From Pseudomonadota bacterium (GTDB taxonomy: Bacteria; Pseudomonadota; Alphaproteobacteria; Rhizobiales; Hyphomicrobiaceae), in assembly GCA_023390485.1 (NCBI GenBank), contig JAEWCT010000210.1, forward strand, positions 1 to 5,446: DNA of 5,446 bases. Direction: 5' to 3'. The notes below the pieces were generated by a model. It saw only the letters and a list, made by a program, of their open reading frames with translations, was not told where the DNA came from and made no database searches. Below are positions 1-5,165 of the stretch, piece by piece (position 1 is the stretch's first letter; each line of letters starts with the position of its first letter). A program made the position numbers and the translations under genes.

Positions 1-175
1 TGGCTGCAGGTGAAGTTTCGGCTGCCGAAGTTTCGCGCCATCGGGAGGGTTCGATGACGGCGGCCAAGTAAGTTTTCCTGGTACGTTTTCCTGGGCGCCG
101 GGGATCAGAGTAAACGTAATTTTAACCATAAAGACGAAATTGTTAAGCGGTGTTCAATTCGCTTTATGGGAAGTC
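1..175. other. Upstream leader, possibly with the 3' end of a gene
   Basis: No complete gene fits here. Two plus-strand frames are open from the window edge. One ends at a TGA at 55-57 and the other at a TAA at 69-71, giving tails of 18 and 22 residues. The first has the more GC-rich third positions and the second a more Ala-rich product, so I cannot choose, and neither may be real. Bases 112-150 are AT-rich compared with their surroundings and are the likeliest promoter area for the ParB-like gene, but I found no convincing -35/-10 pair. Confidence 0.25.
72..94. repeat. Short 10-bp direct repeat, period 13
   Basis: The decamer GTTTTCCTGG occurs at 72-81 and again at 85-94, separated by three bases (TAC). 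It lies about 80 bases upstream of the ParB-like gene start. It may be chance or a tandem binding site. A second, nearby direct repeat, GAAGTTTCG, lies at 12-20 and 27-35. Nothing in the window identifies a binding protein. Confidence 0.4.
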
Positions 176-868
176 ATGCCGCTGCTTGAAGTCTGGCGTG
201 AGCCGGTGGCCGGTTTCATTTTTGCCGACCCTAATCCGCCACCTCTGCGGTTTCGTGTTTTCGAACCGCAAAAACTGGAATCCGTCCCGCTCGAAGATCT
301 ACGTCCCACGCAAATGGCGGTCGGCATGCGCGCCGTCGCGGCCAAGCGTGAAAAAGTGGAGCGCCGCGTACGAAGCAGGCGAAGGCTCAGACGCTATCTC
401 GAAGCGCGTCCGATACCGGCCGTGCTCGGGCCCGACGATGACTTCTTCATCATCGACCATCATCACCTGAGCCTAGCACTGCTGAAGAGCGATGTGGAGG
501 AAGCGTTCGTCAACATCGTTGCCGATCTTTCGCACCTTCCGCGTAAGCGCTTCCTTCGCCGCATGGGCACGCTCGGCCTGCTACACGCATTTGATGGGCA
601 CGGGCAACCAGTCTGTCCGACCAAGCTGCCCGAGTCCTTGAAGGATTTGCGGTCCGATTCCTATCGCGATCTCGCGTGGTCTGTTCGCGAAGCCGGTGGC
701 TTCGCTAAATCTGGCAGACCGTTTGCGGAATTTCGCTGGGCGAATTACTTCCGGGCGCGTATTCCACGATCGACCGTGCGTCGGGATTTCGAATACGCGC
801 ACGATCGCGCCATGTGGCTTGCCCGCTCGCAGGATGCGGCGCGGATGCCCGGATACATCGGGCGGTAG
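176..868 (+). CDS. ParB-like nuclease-fold protein (ParBc_2 family)
   Basis: The product of 230 residues resembles the ParBc_2 (putative ParB-like nuclease) family. These are stand-alone relatives of the N-terminal ParB/sulfiredoxin fold. From the chosen start, a segment LEDLRPTQMAVG at about 39-50 matches the family's opening motif. A basic helix with many Arg residues follows at about 55-78. The segment PIPAVLGPDDDFFIIDHHHLSLALL at about 79-103 holds the Asp-His-His-His signature at 94-97. The C-terminal third is family-specific. I see no helix-turn-helix and no parA neighbour, so plasmid or chromosome partitioning is unlikely; the cellular role is unknown and nuclease activity is unproven. 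An in-frame TTG at 140 would add 12 residues, but the ATG at 176 is preferred because a weak GGGAA lies just upstream. The gene converges on the gene at 884-1270, with 15 bases between the stops. Confidence 0.85.
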   Translation: MPLLEVWREPVAGFIFADPNPPPLRFRVFEPQKLESVPLEDLRPTQMAVGMRAVAAKREKVERRVRSRRRLRRYLEARPIPAVLGPDDDFFIIDHHHLSLALLKSDVEEAFVNIVADLSHLPRKRFLRRMGTLGLLHAFDGHGQPVCPTKLPESLKDLRSDSYRDLAWSVREAGGFAKSGRPFAEFRWANYFRARIPRSTVRRDFEYAHDRAMWLARSQDAARMPGYIGR

Positions 869-883
869 TCACGCAATACTTTG

Positions 884-1270
884 CTAGTGCCGTGGCTGCC
901 CGTTGAACGTGAACTCGAACTCGTCGTGCATGTTCTGCGCGGCCTGGCGCCAATCGCCAGCCTGCCCATTCAGCGCAGCGTCGATTTCGGCGCGTGTCTG
1001 ATCGCCGTGCTGCTGATCGATCGCGGCAATGGGTTGAGCGGGAGCGCGTGTGGGAAGAGCGCACAGCCGGTTTGCGAGATCCTGAAGCTCGCCGAGGATC
1101 GCTTCACGTCTTAGCTCGTGCTGGAGCGCGACGTTGCGAACATCACGAAGCAACTGTTCGTCCACCCTGCGGATGGCATCGGATAGCGTCAGCACGAAGT
1201 CCTGTTCGGTACGCGCATTTTCCGCAAGGCGAATGAGCATTTCTTCGACGTTTTTAGACAGTGCGGCCAT
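884..1270 (-). CDS. Hypothetical helical protein, 128 residues
   Basis: I do not recognise a named family. The product is 128 residues, soluble and mostly helical, with no signal peptide or membrane segment. Residues 1-70 are rich in Leu, Glu, Arg and Ala with heptad-like spacing, for example DAIRRVDEQLLRDVRNVALQ and a following ELRREAILGELQDLANRL, suggesting a helical hairpin or short coiled coil. A Pro/Ala-rich linker at about 73-80 precedes a more polar tail ending in FNGQPRH. It contains one Cys, near residue 70. The ATG is well supported by a GAGGAGA ribosome-binding site (1277-1283) six bases upstream, the best argument that this is a real gene. The coding frame has GC-rich third positions. 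It converges with the ParB-like gene, so the two are not co-transcribed. Function is unknown; a structural or regulatory partner role is only a guess. Confidence 0.8.
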   Translation of the reverse strand: MAALSKNVEEMLIRLAENARTEQDFVLTLSDAIRRVDEQLLRDVRNVALQHELRREAILGELQDLANRLCALPTRAPAQPIAAIDQQHGDQTRAEIDAALNGQAGDWRQAAQNMHDEFEFTFNGQPRH

Positions 1271-1479
1271 GTTTTTTCTCCTCGCGGCTAGAGCGTCAAT
1301 AGCGTGCGATTCTCATGGCCAAAAAGTGATGCCGTTATGCTCGAAAGATGCGCTAAGCGAGCGCGAAGCGAGGAGAAATCGGAGAATAAAAAATATTCGT
1401 TCGTTGATGAAATCGAAGACGAGATTGGCGCGCTGCATTTCCGTTCGCAGCGCGCCGCTCTAATTTTTTCGTTTGCGAT
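1271..1479. other. Intergenic gap between two minus-strand genes
   Basis: Besides the stem-loop at 1427-1456, this 209-base gap holds a 7-bp direct repeat, AAGCGAG, at 1355-1361 and 1366-1372. It must also hold the promoter of the 884-1270 gene, but no clear -35/-10 pair is visible. Two tiny open frames were examined: plus 1337-1483, 48 residues with no ribosome-binding site, and a minus one of about 41 residues. Neither is convincing. Confidence 0.5.
1427..1456. terminator. GC-rich stem-loop, probable terminator
   Basis: GGCGCGCTGC at 1427-1436 is perfectly complementary to GCAGCGCGCC at 1447-1456, giving a 10-bp stem with a 10-base loop. It begins 23 bases beyond the stop of the minus-strand DUF992 gene, where a terminator would be expected. 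On the minus strand no strong T-run follows. On the plus strand six T residues lie at 1464-1469, seven bases after the stem, but no plus-strand gene needs termination there. The hairpin is certain; its function as a terminator and its direction are inferred. Confidence 0.6.
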
Positions 1480-1977
1480 TTAAGGCGCGAAAATCGTCAG
1501 TCCTGCGACGCCTGCCGAGAGGTTGAGGCCCGTCTGGCCTTCGAGGCTCACGGGCTGCAAAATGATGGATTGGCTGGAGCCTCCAATCAGGGCGTTGGCG
1601 TTGCCGCCGATGCCCACGGCCGCGCCGGCGGTGACGCCGCCGTAATTTCCTTCGAGTGCTTGGCTCGGCATATTTGTCGTCGGTCCGAGCACCGTCCAGA
1701 CCATCGTGCTATCGCCCTTGATGCCGATGTCGAGGCCGACCTTGGTGATCGTTGCAGCATAGCGATAGGTGCGTCCGCTGACCGGCGTTTCGAAGTTGCA
1801 CCTGAGGTTCTGCTTCGATCCAAAAATGTATCCGACGCTGCCGCTGCCGTGGCACGTCAAAGTGCCGACAGCGATTTTCGGCGTATCGGCCATCGCGGGT
1901 GTGATCTGCGCAGCGGCTGCCGCGGCGAGTGCTGCACATCCGGCCAATACACGGATGCCAAGGCGTGACGTAATCAT
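1480..1977 (-). CDS. DUF992 family exported protein
   Basis: The product of 165 residues belongs to the DUF992 family of small exported proteins, common in alphaproteobacteria and of unknown function. Residues 1-30 form a signal peptide: a basic start, an Ala-rich hydrophobic core and a PAMA cleavage region, with mature protein from about D31. The mature domain shows the family pattern: LTCHGSGSVGYIFGS at about 40-54, a second Cys at 60, then VGLDIGIKGDSTMVWTVLGP and a Gly/Ala-rich stretch, ending in an LQPVSLEGQTGLNLSAGVAGL segment. Cys42 and Cys60 could form a disulfide after export. The frame stays open upstream to 2115, but the ATG at 1977 is chosen because an AGGAGA site lies six bases upstream and the signal peptide begins there. 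The protein is expected in the periplasm or outer envelope. A candidate EcfG promoter lies about 60 bases upstream, suggesting a stress-induced envelope protein. Confidence 0.88.
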   Translation of the reverse strand: MITSRLGIRVLAGCAALAAAAAAQITPAMADTPKIAVGTLTCHGSGSVGYIFGSKQNLRCNFETPVSGRTYRYAATITKVGLDIGIKGDSTMVWTVLGPTTNMPSQALEGNYGGVTAGAAVGIGGNANALIGGSSQSIILQPVSLEGQTGLNLSAGVAGLTIFAP

Positions 1978-1983
1978 GTGTTC

Positions 1984-1989
1984 TCTCCT
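1984..1989 (-). promoter_or_regulatory. Ribosome-binding site fixing the DUF992 start
   Basis: AGGAGA on the minus strand, six bases before the ATG at 1977-1975. It decides between this start and a longer open frame that reaches 2115. The extra 46 residues of the longer form are polar and would bury the signal peptide. Confidence 0.75.
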
Positions 1990-2036
1990 GACGTCGGCTT
2001 CGCGCGCGGTCATATCCGGACGCGTGCATGGGCCCG

Positions 2037-2063
2037 AACGGCTCAGCATCTTCGTGGAGTTCC
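2037..2063 (-). promoter_or_regulatory. Candidate EcfG-type (general stress) promoter
   Basis: Read on the minus strand, GGAAC (2063-2059) is followed after 18 bases by CGTT (2040-2037). Alphaproteobacterial EcfG sigma factors use a GGAAC -35 and a CGTT-like -10, usually reported with a spacer of about 16-18 bases. Both core elements match exactly, and the spacer is at the long end. The -10 lies about 60 bases before the DUF992 start codon, so the position is sensible. Two short motifs can arise by chance, so this is a candidate only. Confidence 0.4.
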
Positions 2064-2156
2064 GACTACGTGCATGCGGGGGGTCTAATTCCCCAAAACG
2101 ACAGTTCGGTGGCAATCATTCGGGGAGAAAGGTTAACTCGGGAACGAATGCGCCTT

Positions 2157-2582
2157 TCAATGTTCGGCGTATCGTTCTTTCAGCTCTTTGGTCCGCTGGA
2201 TGGTCTTTTCGGTCATGCATCCAAGTGAGGCCGATGACGTTCCGCTGCCGCCTGACCACTCCTGGGCCACCAGATCTTTGCAGTCGGCATCGCGGTAGGC
2301 GACCCAGGCGCGTTGGGCGTTGCGCAACGCTTCCTGGAAGCTCGCCGTATCGTACGGCTTTTCCTGTTCGCCGCGCGTTCGGATGTATTCAACCGCATTC
2401 GCGTAGGCGGCGTTGAGGGCCTTATCGGCCGCCTGATAATCCTTGTCGGCGCAGAAATTCATTTCGGCCGTGTTTCCGGCGTTGGCACAATCGATCTCGG
2501 CGCGTGCGGGTCCGGTGGCCCAAAGGCTTGTGAGGCCGAGATTGAGGAGAAGGCAGGAAACGTGCGCTACGCGGCGGGGCAT
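2157..2582 (-). CDS. LprI/DUF1311 family exported protein
   Basis: The product of 141 residues matches the lysozyme-inhibitor LprI-like / DUF1311 family of small secreted helical proteins. Residues 1-28 are a signal peptide with an Arg-rich start, a Leu-rich core and a likely ARA cleavage site before E29. The mature part has EIDCANAGNTAEMNFCADKD, then a LNAAY helix, then the family hallmark LRNAQRAWVAYRDADC at about 86-101. Cysteines at 32, 44, 101 and 122 probably form two disulfides in the periplasm. Family members include a mycobacterial lysozyme inhibitor, but most are uncharacterised, so inhibition of lysozyme is not assumed here. An in-frame TTG at 2597 is possible. The ATG at 2582 is chosen because GGAG (2592-2595) sits nine bases upstream and overlaps that TTG region. 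The DUF992 gene lies 180 bases downstream on the same strand and appears to have its own promoter. Confidence 0.88.
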   Translation of the reverse strand: MPRRVAHVSCLLLNLGLTSLWATGPARAEIDCANAGNTAEMNFCADKDYQAADKALNAAYANAVEYIRTRGEQEKPYDTASFQEALRNAQRAWVAYRDADCKDLVAQEWSGGSGTSSASLGCMTEKTIQRTKELKERYAEH

Positions 2583-2679
2583 CGATCTGAACTCCAAGAG
2601 GCGCTGTGAAATGGCGAGTGCAAGTTTCTACGCGTCGCGCGTCCCGCCGGGTAGGCTTTATCCGGAATAATTCGGAATT

Positions 2680-2726
2680 GAGACGGAAGAGAAATTTGGA
2701 TCTTGATCGCGCCGTGTCTCCGTCTC
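2680..2726. repeat. Perfect 8-bp inverted repeat in a divergent promoter region
   Basis: GAGACGGA at 2680-2687 is the exact inverse complement of TCCGTCTC at 2719-2726, with 31 bases between. It lies in the 184-base region separating the divergent LprI-like and DCC genes, about 40 bases before the DCC start. It could be a pair of operator half-sites or a leader hairpin, or it could be chance. No T-run follows, so it is not a typical terminator. Confidence 0.35.
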
Positions 2727-2766
2727 CATTTGTCTGTCATGAACTCGAGGCAGGAAACGATCCGTG

Positions 2767-3225
2767 ATGCCGTTCAAAGCCTATAGCTATCGCAATGATC
2801 CAGCGGTTCCGAGTTTCGACGATACGCGGCCGCTGATCATTTTCGATGGCCTTTGCGTTCTCTGTTCGGACGGCGTGCAGTGGATGCTTGATCGCGATCC
2901 GGCTGGGCGAAGCCAATTCGCGGTCATCCAGGATCCGCTGCCGAGGGCCCTTTACGCGCATTACAATCTCGATGCCGATGCGTTCGATACATTCATGGTT
3001 TTGCGCGATGGGCTGCCCAACACGCGGTGGGCGGGTGCGATGGCTGCAGCCGAGACGATGCCCCAACCTTGGCGAGGGCTAGGGCGCGTTGGGCGCTTCG
3101 TTCCAGGCGTGATTGGCGACCGGATCTACGACTGGGTTCAGCGCAACCGGTTCAAGTGGTTTGGCCGCCGCGATGTGTGCCGGCGGCCGAGTGCACTTGA
3201 GGCGTCACGATTTCTGATTATCTGA
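2767..3225 (+). CDS. DCC family thiol-disulfide oxidoreductase-like protein (DUF393)
   Basis: The product of 152 residues belongs to the DCC / DUF393 family (YuxK-like), predicted thioredoxin-fold proteins. The signature is at the first strand: [11 protein letters not shown], with Asp27, Cys30 and Cys33 forming the D-x-x-C-x-x-C redox motif. A second conserved patch near the C-terminus, [18 protein letters not shown] at about 121-138, holds another Cys. The family is usually 120-150 residues, so the gene looks complete. There is no signal peptide, so it is probably cytoplasmic. Its substrates are unknown. A GTG at 2764 directly precedes the ATG at 2767 and either could start translation; an AGGAA element (about 2752-2756) serves both. 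The pirin gene follows after 58 bases on the same strand, so the two may be co-transcribed. Confidence 0.9.
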   Translation: MPFKAYSYRNDPAVPSFDDTRPLIIFDGLCVLCSDGVQWMLDRDPAGRSQFAVIQDPLPRALYAHYNLDADAFDTFMVLRDGLPNTRWAGAMAAAETMPQPWRGLGRVGRFVPGVIGDRIYDWVQRNRFKWFGRRDVCRRPSALEASRFLII

Positions 3226-3268
3226 TGCTGCTTGTGGCGGGCGATGGCCGCCACCATGTCTGCGGAAG

Positions 3269-3274
3269 AGGAGG
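3269..3274 (+). promoter_or_regulatory. Ribosome-binding site fixing the pirin start
   Basis: AGGAGG, a full consensus site. It directly abuts an ATG at 3275, which is too close, but lies nine bases before the ATG at 3284. The second ATG is therefore the more likely start. Confidence 0.75.
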
Positions 3275-3283
3275 ATGCGCGCG

Positions 3284-4207
3284 ATGAGCTGGCTCAAGGA
3301 TAACGATCCCATTCCCGGCGATCGCCACTCGTGTGATGCGATCGAGCAAGTGATCGTGCCCAGAGCGCGCGATCTCGGTGGCTTCGAAGTGCGCCGCGCT
3401 CTCCCGTCTGCGCAGCGGCAGATGATCGGGCCTTTCATTTTTTTCGATCAGATGGGGCCTGCGCAATTTCTGTCCGGACAAGGCATCGATGTGAGGCCGC
3501 ATCCACACATCGGGCTCGCCACCGTCACCTATCTCTTTCAAGGCGAGATGATGCATCGGGACAGCCTCGGGTCGGCTCTCGCGATCCGGCCCGGAGAGGT
3601 CAACCTGATGACGGCGGGCCGCGGCATCGTTCATTCGGAGCGAACGGGTCCGGAAATGCGCGCATCCGGCCAGGAGATGTTCGGAATCCAGGCGTGGATG
3701 GCGTTGCCCAAGTCGCATGAAGAAAGCGCACCGGCATTTGCGCATCATGACGTGAGCGCGTTGCCGAGGCTGGAAGGTGAGGGCAAGCGCGTTCGTCTTA
3801 TCGCTGGGAGCCTTTACGGCGAGACATCACCTGCGGTGTTCCCGCATGACTGCTTTTACGCCGAGGCCGTTCTCGCGCCCGGCGCCGTGCTGCCTCTCGA
3901 TCCGGATTATGACGAGCGTGCGATTTATCTCGCTTCCGGCCGCGTCGATATCGCAGGACAGACCTTCGAGGGCGGCCAGCTTTTAGTATTCAAACCCGGC
4001 GATCGCATTTCAATTCTCGCGGAAACGAATGCGCGATTGATGTTGCTCGGCGGCGAGCCGATGGATGGGCCACGTCATATATGGTGGAACTTCGTATCCA
4101 GTTCACAAGAGCGGATTGACAGCGCGAAAGAAGATTGGCGTCAGGGCCGTTTTTCGATCGTGCCCGGCGATGAAACGGAATTTATTCCGTTGCCCGATAA
4201 TCGCTGA
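3284..4207 (+). CDS. Pirin family protein (bicupin)
   Basis: The product of 307 residues is a full-length pirin with N- and C-terminal cupin domains (Pirin and Pirin_C). The N-terminal domain carries the metal-binding signature: [19 protein letters not shown] at about 71-89, giving His73 and His75, and [11 protein letters not shown] at about 112-122, giving His117 and Glu119. These match the two His, His and Glu iron ligands of human pirin. The C-terminal domain begins near residue 170 (RLIAGSLYG) and ends with a typical WWNFVSSS segment near 268-275. Bacterial pirins include quercetin 2,3-dioxygenases (E. coli YhhW) and redox or regulatory proteins, so the substrate here cannot be assigned. 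The protein should be cytoplasmic. The DCC redox protein gene lies just upstream, probably in the same transcript. An AATCGC/GCGATT inverted repeat (4199-4215) spans the stop codon but lacks a T-run. Confidence 0.95.
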   Translation: MSWLKDNDPIPGDRHSCDAIEQVIVPRARDLGGFEVRRALPSAQRQMIGPFIFFDQMGPAQFLSGQGIDVRPHPHIGLATVTYLFQGEMMHRDSLGSALAIRPGEVNLMTAGRGIVHSERTGPEMRASGQEMFGIQAWMALPKSHEESAPAFAHHDVSALPRLEGEGKRVRLIAGSLYGETSPAVFPHDCFYAEAVLAPGAVLPLDPDYDERAIYLASGRVDIAGQTFEGGQLLVFKPGDRISILAETNARLMLLGGEPMDGPRHIWWNFVSSSQERIDSAKEDWRQGRFSIVPGDETEFIPLPDNR

Positions 4208-4305
4208 TCGCGATTTGGCCGCAATTCATTTGCGTTTTCCATCAGAGATTGTTGCGCCGTACAGCTGCCGTTCAGTCAAGGACTCCTAAAGTGCATAAGC
4301 CGGAA

Positions 4306-4332
4306 CCAGCAATTGCGATTGCAAATTGCTGG
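4306..4332 (+). repeat. Perfect 9-bp inverted repeat in a gene leader
   Basis: CCAGCAATT at 4306-4314 pairs exactly with AATTGCTGG at 4324-4332 around a 9-base loop; two further G-C pairs may form inside with a one-base bulge. It ends 25 bases before the ATG of the Tyr/His-rich protein and 14 bases before its ribosome-binding site. It lies 98 bases after the pirin stop and no T-run follows, so a leader hairpin or an operator is more likely than a terminator. Confidence 0.55.
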
Positions 4333-4357
4333 AAGGCAATAAGCTTGGGAGACCGAA

Positions 4358-4648
4358 ATGCGAAATCTTCTTTTGGCGTTGGCTCTGGGACTCGGGATCG
4401 GCTTTGCCGCGACCGGCGCTCAGGCCGCATCAATTGGTGGTGGCGATCTTGCGGCTGTTGGGTCGGCAGCGAAGAGCGGCAACAGTGTCGTAGAGAAGAC
4501 GCACTATCGCCGGTGGCGGCATCGTCATCACCGTCGATATGGCTATTATTATCGGCCGTATTACCAGCCCTACTACGGATATGGGTATTATCGCCCCTAT
4601 TACCGCCATCACCGCCACTGGCGTCACCACCATCGGCGTCACTGGTAA
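4358..4648 (+). CDS. Small exported Tyr/His/Arg-rich protein
   Basis: The product of 96 residues has no recognised domain. Residues 1-23 are a clear signal peptide (MRN, Leu/Gly/Ala core, AQA cleavage). Residues 24-47 are a short Gly/Ala/Ser linker. Residues 48-96 are low-complexity and built as three blocks: a His/Arg block (48-60), a Tyr/Pro/Gly core (61-82) with RPYYQPYY and YGYGYYRPYY repeats, and a second His/Arg block (83-96) ending in HHHRRHW. By count the tail has 14 Tyr, 13 Arg, 11 His and 3 Trp in 49 residues, and no Cys. Such tails are found on small exported proteins of alphaproteobacteria, without known function. Binding of metals, heme, polyanions or the cell surface is possible but inferred. 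GGGAGA (4347-4352) lies five bases before the ATG. The gene converges on queF. Confidence 0.82.
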   Translation: MRNLLLALALGLGIGFAATGAQAASIGGGDLAAVGSAAKSGNSVVEKTHYRRWRHRHHRRYGYYYRPYYQPYYGYGYYRPYYRHHRHWRHHHRRHW

Positions 4649-4682
4649 TTCGATCAGCACTTCGAGACTGACCGGTTATCAT

Positions 4683-4715
4683 TACAGAGGACGGGGCTCA
4701 GCCTCGGCCTCTGTA
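4683..4715. repeat. Inverted repeat between convergent genes, possible terminator
   Basis: TACAGAGG at 4683-4690 pairs exactly with CCTCTGTA at 4708-4715, with a 17-base loop that contains the queF stop codon. It sits between the convergent Tyr/His-rich gene and queF, where a two-way terminator would be useful. No T-run follows on either strand, so the role is uncertain. Confidence 0.35.
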
Positions 4716-5159
4716 CGGCTGCACGCCTTGATCCGGCAGCCAGACATCCTTCGGGAGTGATCCCGTTTGCCAGAAGACATCGATCGGTATGCCGCCGCGC
4801 GGATACCAATAGCCGCCAATTCGCAAAAATTTCGGTTCGATTAGGCCGGCAATGCGTTTGCCAATCGCGACGGTGCAATCTTCGTGGAAAGCGCCGTGAT
4901 TGCGAAACGACGCGAGATAAAGCTTCAGCGATTTGCTTTCGAGCAGCCATCCGCCCGGCACGTAATCGATGACGAGGTGCGCGAAATCGGGCTGCCCCGT
5001 CACCGGACAGAGTGACGTGAACTCGGGCGCCGTGAAGCGGGCGATATAATCGGTATCGGCGTGCGGATTGGCGACGCGGTCGAGCTGAGCCGCCTCTGGA
5101 CTTTCCGGTATCCCGACCTGTTTGCCGAGCTGACTTGCACCCGGCTGCTCCGCCGCCAT
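4698..5159 (-). CDS. queF: NADPH-dependent 7-cyano-7-deazaguanine reductase (preQ0 reductase)
   Basis: QueF reduces the nitrile of preQ0 to the primary amine of preQ1, using two NADPH. This is the step that leads to queuosine in tRNA. The 153-residue product is the short, single-domain (YkvM-like) form. The catalytic Cys51 lies in [13 protein letters not shown] with Asp58, the expected proton-transfer residue, seven positions later. The family's NADPH-binding motif is ESKSLK at 74-79, and HGAFHEDC at 88-95 carries the His92-Glu93 pair that contacts substrate. The tunnelling fold acts as a homo-oligomer in the cytoplasm. The ATG is preceded by GGAG (5169-5172), nine bases upstream and inside the last codons of queD. 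The two genes are six bases apart, so translation is probably coupled. Confidence 0.96.
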   Translation of the reverse strand: MAAEQPGASQLGKQVGIPESPEAAQLDRVANPHADTDYIARFTAPEFTSLCPVTGQPDFAHLVIDYVPGGWLLESKSLKLYLASFRNHGAFHEDCTVAIGKRIAGLIEPKFLRIGGYWYPRGGIPIDVFWQTGSLPKDVWLPDQGVQPYRGRG

Positions 5160-5165
5160 CGCATG

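Noticed and set aside
140..175. TTG start that would extend the ParB-like protein by 12 residues
   Set aside because: No ribosome-binding site before the TTG; the ATG at 176 has a weak one. The longer form remains possible.
1337..1483. Plus-strand open frame of 48 residues between two minus-strand genes
   Set aside because: No ribosome-binding site, mixed third-position GC, and its end runs through the stem-loop and T-run. It is more likely non-coding.
2141..2170. Second GGAAC motif followed by GTT on the plus strand, EcfG-like
   Set aside because: It reads into the antisense of the LprI-like gene with no plus-strand gene nearby, and its -10 (TGTT) does not match CGTT.
1769..2416. Plus-strand open frame of 215 residues
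   Set aside because: It lies antisense to parts of the DUF992 and LprI-like genes, both well-supported families, and its product is Arg/Pro/Ser-rich with no domain.
3218..3748. Minus-strand open frame of 176 residues
   Set aside because: Antisense to the pirin coding region; the His/Arg-rich product is a typical shadow of a GC-rich gene.
4199..4215. AATCGC/GCGATT inverted repeat over the pirin stop codon
   Set aside because: Six-base stem, five-base loop and no T-run; too weak to call a terminator.
4272..4682. Minus-strand open frame of 136 residues
   Set aside because: Antisense to the Tyr/His-rich gene; the Asp/Gly/Asn-rich sequence simply mirrors the repeated His/Tyr/Arg codons.
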